Source of the DNA: Pogonophryne albipinna
Taxonomy: Eukaryota; Chordata; Actinopteri; Perciformes; Artedidraconidae
Assembly (NCBI GenBank): GCA_028583405.1
Contig: CM053259.1
Span: 22,297,951 to 22,361,950, forward strand
DNA: 64,000 nt
Reading direction: 5' to 3'
Shown: positions 46,101-58,756 of the stretch, piece after piece
Numbering within the stretch: position 1 is the stretch's first letter
Layout of the letters: each line of letters opens with the position of its first letter
The notes under the pieces: model-generated
The model's input: the letters and a program-made list of their open reading frames with translations, nothing else
Databases searched by the model: none
Told to the model about the DNA's origin: nothing
Made by a program: the position numbers and the translations under genes

Positions 46101-49100
46101 TTACTATGTGTTATTTCTGTGTTATTGGAGTGTTTTGTTAGATTTATATATTATTTTTATTAAATAATGTATTTAAGTACATTTGTGTAGTCTGTTAAAT
46201 GACTGAACATTTTATTTTAGGATAACATGTTTACATGGTTGCATCAGATCTTACTCCATGATTTTAAAGTGAATGTCTGTTCAATACAAATGTTTAAATA
46301 AGTCAATGCTTTAAAAAAGTAAAAGTGATGCACATTGGATTTAGGTAGAGGAGGCTGCAGCAAGGAGTTAAAAGTTGTATCTTAGTCAGCTTTGTGTCAA
46401 CAGAGTGAGACTTCCTACTGAGCACTGTGTTGGTGTTGAACTGATCTGGAACATTCTTGAGGCTTTTATGGTTCAACAGGCTCGAGCAATAGGCAGTGTT
46501 ACGGTGCCAAAATCAGCAAGTAGTAGAAAAACATTAACTGGCTCTGTTAATCCTGAAATGATTAATTTAATAATGATTCAACCTGACTGAGAGGGAAAGG
46601 GGGGGACTTACAGCAAATCTGGTCAGAATGTAGGCCCCCGCTCCAACGCCCATTCCAACAACACTCTTCAGCCTGCCGTCAAACATAACAGGGAACTGTT
46701 AGGACAACAGGTTAGAAAAACTCTTAACTATGAGGGTAAAGAATCAGTGTGAAAACTGGAGCTTAACTTACCCAAAGTGCTTCAACACCAGTGGGAGGGT
46801 CTCAGCGACCTGGTCCATGGATGGGTACTCATATCTGGAAAACAACATTTAAAAATTAATAGTTAAGAAATTATTAACAGCCTTTATCTAATCACTGGTG
46901 TTTATCGCTCTGTTTTGTTGGAGTTAACATGAAGCAAAGTCCCATCAGCAAAGCAGAGATTAGGCTGAACGAGACAAACACCTGTCACTAAAACACACTC
47001 CACAAACTAGGTCGTCTTAAGCACGTCCGCAGTGATCTACTTAGCTGGAGAGTCAGAGGTCACACTACTTGACATACATAAAGTGTTTGTGTGTTTTTGT
47101 GACTGTGTCCCTGGCTCACCCAGTGGAAAAGGTGTTAGCTCCCTCATGCTGCCCGGGGGCGTCTACGTGACACACAGCGAAGTGCTGCGTGATCTCTGCC
47201 ATGTCTTCGTGGTTGTAGAGCGTGTCCCAGCAGGTTTTGTCTGGGAAACAGTACAAGGAAAAGGAGGTGGAGGTTGAGGTGGAAGTGATACTTGGCCGAT
47301 AACCAGGAATCACCTCAAGTAACATGAGAATAAGTGTAAGACTTGTTCATCTGTGTATAACATGCAAGAGCCTTATCATAAACAATATTTGACACTATCA
47401 CAATAATATGTCAGTTAGTTTGGAAGAGTTTAGATACTGTAATGAAAACGTTTTTTAACACTGTGGAAATTAGGTAAATAAAATACTTTTATTTTTAATA
47501 ATGAAAATGAAATTGAAATGTTTATACTAATATAATAAGAGTGTGCAGCAAAAAGACAAAAACAGTGAAAAACAACTAAGAATATAGAGTCATGTTGCTA
47601 AACATAATCTGGTCCCATATGGTTTGGTAATGCAAAACACCCCCGAGGCTTTAGGCACAACAACATATGTTTCACGTAGATCCAGCTGAATAAGAAGCCA
47701 GGCTTACGATTCAGTCCAATGTCATGGAAGGTGAGGATCACTGGTCTTTCACCCTTGGGAACGCCCTTCATCGTACAGCGGACTCTTCCATAAGGAGTCT
47801 CCACATCGTGCTCCTATGGATGCAAAATAAATTACCAAAGTTAGCATAAAATGTGTGAATGAAACACTTTTAAACAACATTCCAAGTTAACATATCAAGG
47901 AATTTGGATTTAAAATAAAAAAAATTGAAAGTATTTGGCACCACAACACAATATCCAACAATTATGGGTGCAAACCTAAATACCTGTACCATGGTTATCC
48001 TTGTAATTAAATTGCATGTTAAATGCAAATTGCACAAAACAATTCTCCACATATTTACAATTACTAAATGTTTCATTGTTGCCTTCTTAAATTGTATAAT
48101 CTTAATGCCATTAAAATGTAATGCTTTTTCTTTCAATTATTAAAACTACTCTCAAAACAAATTGCAACAAATAATAATAATAATAATAAGCTGCAATAAT
48201 AAAAACTATTCTCTTTCATTGCGGCCCCCTGTTCCACAATTCCAGCATGGAGTATAATCCCACATGTTACTGGAAACTGCAAATGTTTCAATAAAGCCTT
48301 TCGTCTACTTACGCTGACTTCAATCTCAGCAAGAATCATTTCCACATCCGAATCATCCAAAACCATGTTGGCAGGAGAGGACGTTAACGCTGCTCGATAC
48401 TGAAAAAGGTGTAGTCGCAGTGGCTCCCCGAGCTATAGCTCCAAATGTTAGTAAGCCTGTAAAGTTGTTTAGCCCTCCTCTTAGAGCGGTGTTTTATACC
48501 CCACTGTTGGCCTAAGCTCCCTGCCTCCCATGGTGCCTTGCAGGCTGGTCAAAACAAGCTAAGTCTAGATGAAGATCCCTAAATTGGATCAACCAATGTC
48601 AGACAGAGGGGCATTGACTACAGTGTTGACGTGATGGGTGTGTGATGAGAGGGAAAAACATGCTGAAAAAATGAGGGAGGGTGCCGCTCAAGACAGCAGC
48701 TAAGAGCTAAACAGAGACTTTTAATCACTGTAAAAATATACCCCATAAACAGCCAGTGACTGACATTATATAACCGGAAGCACAATAACATGAATCTCAA
48801 TAAAAACCCTCCAACTTTGAATGCTGTTTATACTCAAGTTTTGTGTGTATTTTAAAAATGATTTTCTAAAATTAGATATACATTATTGATTGAAACTTCC
48901 TGTCTGAAACATATTGTTGTCATGAAAATATACTGGTCAATTTGTCAGTGTTGGTATAGAAGAAAAATGCTTTTACATAATATTTTAAAAATTCTAATTT
49001 GGATATCCAACTGTTTGTGTGCGAAATGAATCCAAAAATAAAATTGTCCCTGTAGTTCAAGCACTGCACGTATGACCTACTTAGTGATTTTCAAACCAGT

Positions 49101-50519
49101 TTTGACTGCATGGGATCTGCCCTAGGTGGCGTAAACTACATGTAAACATCAACAACTTCGCCTAGCCTCTATACATAGGCGAGATAATCCTGCACACATC
49201 ATGTGATCGTGTACGTGCATTTACTATGGAGGTCAGCGGCAATACCACAATATCAATACCATCAAATAATCCAAAACCAGACAGTTTTAAACCATTACCA
49301 ACGCTTCATCTGTATACTTAGGTCAGCCTACCTGTCAGTGTGACACCAAAGTCAGTCAGAAAGCTTTAAGGGCAAGTTAACCCTTGAAAGTGAAAGAATA
49401 TGTACTTCAAACGGCAGATGAAAGGTCAGCACCATGATGGATGAGCAACGGCAAAAACTGTTGATGTGTGGCAGAGTATTTATTTTATCCACCACTAGAT
49501 GGTACCAAACTAGCTAAATCTATAATATATAGTATAAAAACATCTGGACATAATAACCAGTAATTTGAATCCCCTTTCCACACAGGCTTTAAATAATAAA
49601 GCTGGGTTAACAACCGGTGGGAAGAATAAATGCTGGATCTTATTTCTTATGTCTGCAAGCATACCTTGACAACGAGATGCTGCACAGCCTCTCTCAGGCC
49701 CTGCAAGGAAAGAACAGAGTAATGAAAATACAAAACTAATGCGATTACATTGCAACATGCTATAATCTAATATCCTGAGGGCGCCATCCTGTCACTGAAT
49801 GTATATTCACATCTATATGACCTCTGTCTTATGAGGCACCACGTATAATTTCAACATTATGAACAAAGGTTAGCAAACTGCCTTCAGAACTGGACAATGG
49901 TTGGCTTATTTGAAGCAAAAACATCAGCATGTGATAGCAATATCTTAGTTTTTATCTTTGAATGTTAATGTGATATTTAATATTATGTTGCAGAGTCTGT
50001 CCAGGTCCACAATTATAAATGGCTATTTGTAAGACAATGGACTTTATTTCTATTTCCTAATGAACTTCTGCACTTGATTCCACACATAGAAGATCAGTGT
50101 ATATCACTGTTTGCAGTTTATTGCAAATATTGCATAATAAGCTATTTCTCCTTTAAAAAAACAAACAATTACAGCTATTTCTCCACATCAGAATAATGAA
50201 GCAACAAAATGTGTTTTTTACAATTCAGTGGCTCAGCTTTTTATCAGGAATTAAAAGAGTCATATAGAGTAAATGATTCAAAATGTGCACCTCAATGCTA
50301 TTCATGGAAATGTGCATTCTCATATGAAGCAACAGATGTACTAATGACTCAAACAAGGATCTCGTCAGATATGAATCCTTCAAGGCTGAGTGATATTGAT
50401 GATCAGTTTTCTGAAAAGTATTGTGAATCACTGTTGTTCTTGGCTCCGTTCAGAATACATACCGGCAGTTCCTTGTCGACCAGCAGAGCTTTGGACTCAA
50501 CAACCTGGATGTCATCCAT
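43121..50519 (-). CDS. ndrg1: ndrg1, N-myc downstream regulated gene 1, complete, fifteen coding exons
   Basis: The coding exons, 5' to 3', are 50,463-50,519 (exon to 50,537); 49,665-49,700; 47,708-47,813; 47,120-47,240; 46,772-46,834; 46,612-46,672; 45,760-45,846; 45,595-45,651; 45,378-45,481; 45,233-45,289; 45,078-45,129; 44,691-44,738; 44,210-44,245; 43,853-43,904; 43,121-43,329. They join in frame to 381 codons (human has 394). The start is [19 protein letters not shown]. Family blocks include [35 protein letters not shown] and [20 protein letters not shown]. The fold is alpha/beta-hydrolase, but the nucleophile elbow reads GMGVGAG with no Ser, so it is non-catalytic like its relatives. 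The tail has two GNRSRSHT repeats (SGK1-type sites) and a degenerate third, ending STEVSC. NDRG1 is a cytosolic stress-, hypoxia- and differentiation-induced protein linked to vesicle trafficking and myelin. Confidence 0.96.
45985..46078 (+). mobile_element. LINE/SINE 3' tail inside an ndrg1 intron
   Basis: GATGCACTTTGAATTGCC ... AATGTGCTATATAAATAAAC matches the tail of the LINE remnant at 15,360-15,645 and is followed by a short TTTACCTTACC repeat. It lies in antisense to ndrg1, well away from splice sites. Confidence 0.6.
48313..48366 (-). CDS. ndrg1: Alternative first coding exon of ndrg1
   Basis: The ATG at 48,366, in good context (CAACATGG), opens [18 protein letters not shown] and ends at a strong donor, AGC|gtaagt, in phase 0. 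That is exactly the phase needed to join the EHDVETPYG exon at 47,813. No acceptor is evident before the ATG, and a TATA box lies about 125 bp upstream. This points to a separate promoter giving a 368-codon isoform in which the first 31 residues are replaced by 18 acidic ones. No transcript evidence is available here. Confidence 0.75.
48367..48500 (-). promoter_or_regulatory. ndrg1: Alternative ndrg1 promoter with TATA box
   Basis: On the minus strand GGTATAAAAC (TATA core 48,492-48,498) stands about 30 bp before an expected start near 48,465, leaving a 5' leader of about 100 bases to the ATG at 48,366. The promoter lies in the intron between the GLREAVQ exon and the EHDVETP exon. Confidence 0.6.
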
Positions 50520-50538
50520 TTCAAAGAGCTGCAGAGCC

Positions 50539-53500
50539 TATAGGCGTCAGAGAGATAAGAGCAGTTAGTGAGTGACTGGTTCAACTTCTGTCTGAGCTTT
50601 TCCAAATTGAAAACGCTTCAGGTTATACAGGATAGTGTGTGGGAAAAAGGCTTGGTCTAACTTGTCTTGCACACAATCAAATGACAGATTGCTTGAACTT
50701 TGGGGTGGGTGTGTGTTTTGTATTGAACAAAGCTCATACAAAAAAGGCTACTAAAGACCATATCACATGCACGTACACTCACACCCACAAAGGTGTACAG
50801 TCACAGAGACATGCAGAGACTGGCGCTGTGATCTGCGCTAACATGCTGACCAAATAACGTGCCACACCTTAGAACCGCCCAAAACAGTTATCCAGACAGT
50901 TATAAATCTTAAAATAAATCAGATTTCTGAATAACTCTCACTCTGTGGCTTTAATCTTCGATCACAATCTTTTTAAAGACAGACGACTCACAGAAATGAA
51001 ACTAAAGCAGTCCCTTCCTAACAAGTATTTTCAAGATTGGAAGCATATTTCAAAAGAGAAAGAAGATTGGAGTAGACCAACAGAAAGAGACGGTTAAATG
51101 CACATTTAATAACATAAGAAAGTACAGAGGGGTTGTGCTGTGGGTCATGATGCTGTGTTGGAAGGGAGCAAACAGGCTGCGGCTCTGCATGCAAATCAAA
51201 CGGCCGGTCAAAGGGCTCTTTGTCCAGGGCACCGGGGGCTCCTGAGAGCCAGAGGCCGGCCCTCCTCTCTCTCCCCCGGCTGAAGGCCTTCACTGACCCA
51301 CACACACAGGAAACAACAGACACCCGGGTTTCCATCAACACATCCTGGCCTCTTTTCATCCCTCTCCTGGCGTTCTGGCTCTTTGTATCCTGTCACTTTT
51401 TTTTCTGTTTGTCTTGGTTTCTGCTTGGTTGCCATGTTTACCCTTTCCAGACACATTCTATTTGTTTTGTTCTCCGTTTGTGTTTGTGGTATGCGCTTTG
51501 CTGCGCGTGTCTTTTTCTCACACTGTGATGGTGTCCCTTCAGGTAACGCTCCTCCCAGGTGATATGGCCTGGAGATAAATGATTGAGGAGATTTGCAGCA
51601 TGTGCCATTATGCCAGTTGGCAGTTAGTGAGCAGTGTTTATGTTTTCCTAGTACAAGATGTGGTGGTCAGCACTTTTGGCTCCCTTTTTGGAATGTGTCC
51701 GTTAGATTATTGCTGAACTGTTTGAGTTAACCTATCCTCTAGTAAGGATTTTGTTGAATTGTTAACGACCGACTGTTTTTTGGTTACATATTTCGTTTTC
51801 CATTCAGCCATTTCAGATAACAAATCAACATTGACCTACAGGACTGCAGTGTGACCGTCGAAGTTACATGGTCGATGTAGAGATGTCTGGCAGAACACAC
51901 CCTGGACAAACACACACATTCTCCTCTGACTGGGAGAACAGAGACCGGAGCCACAAAAGCTCTGAGAAAGAGGAGTATCAAACAACAGGTTCATTTTTCT
52001 GCAGAGGCCTTGAAAAACATGGCCGCCATCACACTGCAGGAGCTTTGTTGAAGAGGATAAGAGATCAACTCCCACTGAGATTCCACAGCCACGTGAGATC
52101 AGTCACATTCATGACTGATGTGAAATCAAACAACTTAATTTCAGATGGGAAAGCCGTACCAACATGGGCGAATCCTCTAAGCCTATTTTAGAGTCTATTT
52201 GCAAACACTTCTATGTATGGCAGACTAAAGAGCTTATTAACAACGAAAACAAAGTGCCGACCTCATCTTTATTTGGCCACCGACACCACCTGTTAGCAGG
52301 GACAACTAGGTCACCTGCTGTTTACACCAGCTGTGGGCCCCCAATTGTTCACCTTGCTGAGCTAATGTTTCACCTGGCTGGAGTTAGAAAGGGCGGGAGG
52401 GAGGGAGGTTTTTTCTTTGCATAACCCCACTGTATCTTAATCCCAAGCAATGAGATTTGAGGGTCGCCGTTTTGACCTTTCTTATGTAAGGAGTTTCAAA
52501 ATAATCTCATAGATGTGTAGTTAAGTCAAGTCAACTGCTATATGAACATACATACAAATGATAAAAATGTGTATGCCATGTCTCAGATTATCAGCCAGGA
52601 TTCCCAGTTGCCAAAAAACAATGTGAAGATTTTGCAGTGCATCTTTTTCTCACAGGGATTGTATGCGGCTGCAGCAGGGGGCTCTCTTTAAACTGGCTTC
52701 ACACCAAAGCCAGCTGAGAGTGATTGACAATGGTTACACCTTATCTTTAACCAAGACAAACCGGTTCCTACATGCATATTCCCTATTGAAATTCTTGTGG
52801 TTTTTTTTCGCTGTGAGGAAGAAAACAAACTATTCACTATAACAGCTTCAGCCTGGCAGAAGTGAGACTGTGTTATGCAACCATGAACAGGAAACCGTGG
52901 GAGGAGGCTCTGGAGTATCAGAAATGAATAGCACAAAATCAACATAACACAATAATACAGACTTTTTGAATATTTCCGGGGAAATACTGGCTTCAGGAAT
53001 TAAAGATATTGTTTTGACTGAAAGTCCTGTGACAATAAACTCTCACATGATTAGCTGCTCTCAGGCATTGATAATCAATACGGCTTTCAAGCTTTGACAA
53101 TAAACATAACTCATGATTAGGTCATATTTGTTAATTTCTGAAAAGCAGACCTTTAAAAAAAATCTAATGTTTACTTTTGACAGAGAGATAACTTGGCCAG
53201 AGCCTTAGAGAACAATAACAACACTGATGCGGACCTCTATAACAAACTAGAGCTTGTTTTGCCACGGAGAATCCAGAGATATGACACAGTACTTTAAACC
53301 AGAAACATCCAAGTTACAAAACAGCATGAGCTCAAACTTGTCCTCCACTCTGGGGGAGAGAAACATATGTACTGATTAGATTTGGACAGCGAGTCTCAAA
53401 ATTACGGAGCCAGAATCAAGGCCAGGCCATCCTTTCTCCATGGCCTTCATATAGTTTTAAATCCACAAGCCCCTGGCTTCCATCTGCAGAAACAATGATT

Positions 53501-54402
53501 GCTTCCCTAATCTTTGGGAACTCGCTTAATCTGTAAAATCCCTGGTTCTGAAATATCAGCAGGGCGGCAGCAGGGCGGCAGCAGGCCTGTCGGACTAAGC
53601 TGTCACAGACCTACATTTTCAGATTGTAAAAGATATCAAAATGTGGATGTCTCCATTGGTACTGTACTTATGCGGACCAATTAGTGTGGTATCGCCGCTG
53701 CGAGACTCCACTATTGGTAACAATGGAGGATGAGCTTTTTTATTTTTGGTAGATTGAAACTATTTGCCTTAAACTACCATGTTTTTCCTTTTTTTTACTC
53801 AGCCAGCTGCCAGCACTATACACTCCTCCTGCCAACACCCATGCATGTCTTTGTTTATTTCCTTCTATCAAGGCTAGAAAGCAGTGGATTTGTTACGCAA
53901 TAGTGTCTTTCATAATATATGCCATAAATTATAGTTTACTGCTTGACTTGTGGGTTTGGGATCTTTAAACATGAAAAGCAACGTGAAAAGCATGTTGATA
54001 TGATCAAGTTCCTGTAACCGCCCACATGCTCTTTTCTACTTTACATTCAATCTGTACAAATTGTAAGAAATATATAACAATTTTTTTTTTAATGACTGCC
54101 AAAAAACTATACTGTATCTCACGTGAAATCTTGTGTTTTGCATTTCATTGAGATGCAGAAAAAACATCCTGATTTGGGTGGAAATCGTTTTGATTATGCG
54201 TAAACGTGTTATATTACTTCAGCTCAAATAAAATGTCACATTTGGAGAAAAAAAAGAAGGTATTTCAGAGTTGCACTGCCAAACAGGACGTGCTCAACGT
54301 GCTCAGACATGCTGCGAAACTCACAAACAACGGGAAGTAAGCTCCCAGTTCTTTATAAACTATTGAAAAAAACAGTAAATATGGTTTTGTGCCGAAACCT
54401 AC
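50539..54402 (-). other. ndrg1: ndrg1 intron 1
   Basis: 3.9 kb between the 5' non-coding exon and the exon with the main ATG. A GC-richer patch at about 51,170-51,310 and a CAGCAGGGCGG tandem at 53,558-53,585 are the only compositional features. No transposon ends or extra exons were recognised. Confidence 0.55.
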
Positions 54403-54537
54403 CTGCGGATTAAACTTCTGATTGTCCGGGGATGATCACTCCTGAGATGTAAAAAGTCCACGAACAACTTTCTGTTGTCTTTTTAAACTGCGCAAAGTGT
54501 TGCAGCTACAGAAGCGTTGCTTTGTTTATAACGTGCA
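54403..54537 (-). other. ndrg1: ndrg1 5' non-coding exon 1
   Basis: The minus strand has donor CCGCAG|gtaggt with the exon ending at 54,403. The TATA box at 54,562-54,568 predicts a start near 54,537, giving an exon of about 135 bases without the main ATG. Mammalian NDRG1 also starts with a non-coding exon. The exact start is inferred. Confidence 0.6.
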
Positions 54538-54670
54538 GACCAAGGCGGATGTATGAGGGAATTTTATAAAGCCTTGGGGGGGTGCAGCCCAGCCCACTTT
54601 CCCCTCTGCTCTCTCCATTGGGCAGCAGCAGAGGGCCTGGTATTGCAGCGTGCGTGGCTCTTTCCAGCGG
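54538..54670 (-). promoter_or_regulatory. ndrg1: Main ndrg1 promoter: TATA, CCAAT and HRE/XRE-type cores
   Basis: On the minus strand TATAAAA (54,562-54,568), then CCAAT (complement of ATTGG, 54,617-54,621). Further upstream are two overlapping GCGTG cores at 54,648-54,656 (plus strand), the core of hypoxia and dioxin response elements. Spacing from the inferred start is about 30, 80 and 115 bp. NDRG1 is a classic hypoxia-induced gene in mammals. Confidence 0.6.
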
Positions 54671-57071
54671 ATGCACGATGAGGAAGCTGATGACACTGAC
54701 TCGAAAAAAATACTCGAAAACAGTCGATTCCATATGATTTAAACTCTCACAATGTTACCAAACTGAAGCAACGTATAAGACTGTTTTGAGCCCTGTTATG
54801 TTCCTTTAAGCACCCCCTTTTTGCAATGTTTCCAATGGAGTTTGGTCGCTGTTTTTAAAAATTATTGCTGACAAAATGTAACGTGAGATGTGTAATTGTC
54901 AATATTCTCACGCTGATGTTTGCTTTGACACATCACTTCACCTTTCTAATGGGACACATTTGATAGTTTAATTTCTGGGTTAGGTATTATTCTGGTCTCC
55001 TTTCCACAATGAGCTGAAAGGGTGTGGACATAATGTTTGTCTTTTTTCCAAATCACTGTAGGCCTACTACTGTAAATTAGAATTCATCACACTCTTACTG
55101 ATTACCAGAAAACATGGTGGTTAATTTTACACTCCCACGTTAAAAACAGCTGATATTTTTGAGGATGGGTTGAGACATTGTTTGCTGTATGAGTCTGAGG
55201 GGTTAGGAATGCAGCCAGGCCTGCAACCTTGATAACAGGCCAAGTGGAGATAAGTCTGTACAAAGGGAAGCCCTTCCCTCTCCTTGGATCAAACCACATT
55301 TCCTTGACAACACACTGCTTTGGTCTAAGAGTTAGCTCATCCTACAGAAGTCATAATTAATACCACACCATAGGCAGCTGCTATACAGATGTTACTGTGA
55401 GGGAAAGCATAATGTGTTATCTGAAACAGTTCCCTCAGTAGTGACTTCAAATAGATATCTAATCTGAAATAATACCTGTGTTGAGTGGCCACTTTGTGGT
55501 CTGACACCATTTAACAGTGCATGTAATCTGAGTGGTGACGTGTGTATTTAGCAAGCCTCAGCATATCTAAGCATGATGTTTGTGACTCCAGATCCATTTG
55601 TTTCATTTACTTAACATGTGCCACAGTGCAGTGGAAATGTCCACACCTGCAAGAGGCTGACTGTTACACTGTGGATCTGCCAATAAGTGCTGGTATTGGA
55701 AATGAGTGTGTGAAAGGTCCTTGTCAAGATACAATAGCGGCTCTGTGGGCTTGTAATGTGAGGCCCAGGATAGGAACACATCGGACAATAGGCACATTTG
55801 AGGGGGGAAATATAACCACCATGCAAATGTCCCAGTCATTCACTAAGCAAAATGCAGACCATTGTAATCTATTGATGGAAAATGTCAGATCAAATAGTCT
55901 ACATATCTGGCCATTTATAAAAATACTTAATTGTGACCTCTGTGTGAATGGGTTTGTGCGTCCGATCCTGCAGCTCCTGTACAGCAATCATTGTGAAACA
56001 AAGATAGCATTTGCAGGCCATCCAACTGATAGAATTAGCTCAGCACATGTGGGTTGCAGTGTCCCAATACTTGATAAACCAGTGGACTTTCACCTGGCAG
56101 ATTGCAGGGTTTTTAGGATCCACTGCCTGCGTATTACAGTAAATAAGATCATAACTCAGCATGGACTGTGACTGTAATCACGTCTTTATGCAATTGATAC
56201 TCTACAGCTCCTGTACTTTTGTTTAGTCTGGCTTGAAACTATGTTTTCATTGTATTCTAATTTATTCCCTCTTTATATTCCATTTTAATACTACTTTATT
56301 GTTTTTTTTGTGATTGCATGCCCTTATTGTTATATCAATTGTAACTTCTTATTGGTTTAGTCTTATTATGCCCTCTTCTTTTCATCCCGTAAAACACATT
56401 GTTGACATAATCCATTTTTAAAAGTGCAATACACTTCCTATTGATTTAGTGTAATTGTGTCCTCTTATTTTAATCCCATTAAGCAATTTGTTTAAAAAAA
56501 TGCTATACAAATTAGTTCTAGGTGTCATGGACAGTGAGTTCTGGGAGCTAGGTGTTGTGTAACGTGAAATAAATCATTATATGGTGTCCTGTGAGGACAC
56601 AGGATGCAAGGTCTGTCATAACAGAAAAACGTAAGCATCTATTGTATAACTTTTTTATTTGAGGATAATTGGATACTGTTTTCTTTACTTGTTTCCTTTT
56701 CCTTCTTTTCTTTCTGCCTCGTCCTCGAATACAGTAAAGACATAGCCAGTAATAGCTTAACTAAAGCTGTCTTCTGCCCTCTGTATCGGCTCTCTGCCAG
56801 TCAGGGGTCACCCAGGTGAAGTTTGTTTGATCTCCAAGTTTGTGACCACAATGTTCCCTGCAAACAGAACAGATAACACACGACAGAGTATCAGCACTGG
56901 GTCAAAGCTCACCCATTTTAATGACTACTGCTAAATCCTGTGTAGCCCAAAAATGTTTCCTTAAATTAAACAACATGTTGGGCTGTGTCCTAACAACTAC
57001 TTGTTCTTCAACTTTTTTTCAAAACCCACACCCATCCCAGAGTCTTTGTGTGGCCCTCCTGAAAGGCAGTT
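54671..57071. other. Unassigned sequence upstream of ndrg1
   Basis: Contains the 209-codon open frame described separately (55,542-56,171). It also holds a degenerate repeat of a unit starting CTTCTTATTGGTTTAGTCTT at about 56,348 and again (CTTCCTATTGATTTAGTGTA) at about 56,436, which may be LINE tail sequence. st3gal1, the next gene in human, was not recognised. Confidence 0.3.
55542..56171 (+). other. Unrecognised 209-codon open frame
   Basis: It runs from MYLASLSISKHDVCD to IITQHGL with 13 Cys and no repeats, signal peptide, membrane segment or known motif. It is the longest non-repeat open frame outside the LINE. Its codon use and composition are not obviously coding, and shorter open frames overlap it on the other strand. 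It could be chance, part of an old transposon, or a lineage-specific gene. Confidence 0.15.
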
Positions 57072-57690
57072 TCAACAAGTCATGACAACCCAAGTGATGC
57101 AACAGGCTTGTAACAGGAGACTGTGATTCAGACGCACATGACTTGATATGTGTCTGTAGGTCACGTAGTAAATGGTCTGTTGGCTGATGTAAATGGGTGA
57201 CTAATGCAGAAAGGTTCCAGCCTGTATTGTGTTTTAGTGAAAACAATGACAACATTTAAGTTGTGGCTCTGACAGTGACCCCCTGTTGTAAATCTTTCCA
57301 ACTTTTGGAAAAGTTGAAAATGTACTTTCCAGTAACCTGGGGTGTGCGGATACATCACTATACAGTGTGTGTGTTGCTGAAGTTCTTGTTAGCTACCACT
57401 CTTAATAATACAGCACCATAAATACGCACTTTAAATGTTTAGTCTTATTTGTTTAACATGACACATTCTCCAGCCTCACATGTAATGAACCGAGTGTTTG
57501 AAGGATTTAGGTGGATCTATAAGCAGAAATTGAAATATGGGATCAGATCAGCATCCATGGTGTTTGACTTTTGCACATCCATGATTTAACAGTCCCCAGG
57601 AAGAGTGCTGGGCTTTAAGGACCATTTTTGTAATGAACAAATGGGAGGATTAGTCAGTAGGTTGCAATCTACAACCTCAACACTAAAGAC
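57072..57690. repeat. Direct duplication, copy 1 (619 bp)
   Basis: Matches 58,757-59,380 in the same orientation with only scattered substitutions and one 5-bp length change (GGTTGCAATC versus GGTTGCATTGCAATC). It begins TCAACAAG(T/A)CATGACAACCC and ends CAACACTAAAGAC. It holds no recognised gene, inverted termini or poly-A. Confidence 0.95.
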
Positions 57691-58756
57691 GATGTTTGAG
57701 GAACAGATAAGGGATGGTGGTGTTGTGGATGAGCAACCACAAGTGGAAATAAGACTATTAAGGGCTGTCAAGAAATGTCACCATTTAATCTAATTGATAT
57801 AGAAGGCTTTAAAGGGGATTTTTGCACGACTGCGTGTGTGAAGGATGTTTTGACTGGCCGTGTGTCCTCAAAGTTACGGATTCATTGACGGCCAAGGGAA
57901 ACTTAGGGTTGATTAACTTAATGCATGCTAAACCATACTGCTCTGCCAAAAGGAGAAAATACTGTAGTGTATTTTCAATGGTTCACAATTTGTTTTGGTA
58001 GAAAAGTTGGAGCACTGTGATATTGCATGACCTACTTTAATGTCTGAGTTGTTGTTAATAGTTAGTGAGGAGTTCATTTATGACCCAGATAGGCTTATTA
58101 TTCCTTATCAACTTTATAGTGAAGATAAACAAATATCACATTCTTCAAAAGCAGATATCTGAATCAGTACTGTTGTAAATCAAAGGTCTCGTAAAACAAT
58201 TCTTTGTACTTTTCATCAAAGCTATACAACGTACTATAAAGTGAATGACATTGTAAATCATTATTGGCATATTTAAATGGTCCATCAACGTTTTTCTAAA
58301 CTGAAATGCCCCTCATGATAAGCCTCTTTATTATGATAAATCAGTAAAATTGTACTAAAGACATATAAAAGTCAAAATGTATTATTGTAGAGATTATGCT
58401 ATCATTGATTGATTATTGTGTTGAAAAGTAAATGCAAGCAAACTTGAAAGGTATAGGTCAACTCACCAGTACTTTTCAAATCATGTTCAAAGTAATGACC
58501 ACAAGGGCTTATTCATTGTGTGTAATGCTGCCTTCAGGGGCTGTTGTAAATACTACTTCTGTAATTAGATGTACAATTCAATGAGGTAGAAAAAACAAAA
58601 TGTTGGAGGAATTATTAAGATGTTTTACTTAAGAAAAAGTGACAGTAGCACACTATAAAAAAAATGCATAAAAGTAATGAATTCTGTAGGCTACTTAAAA
58701 CATCATAAGTACAAGTTATTTATAGAATGCACAATGGTATTTTCAAATTGAAAATG
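57691..58756. other. Spacer between duplicated blocks
   Basis: 1,066 bp of AT-rich sequence, not itself duplicated as far as can be read. No gene was seen. Confidence 0.4.
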
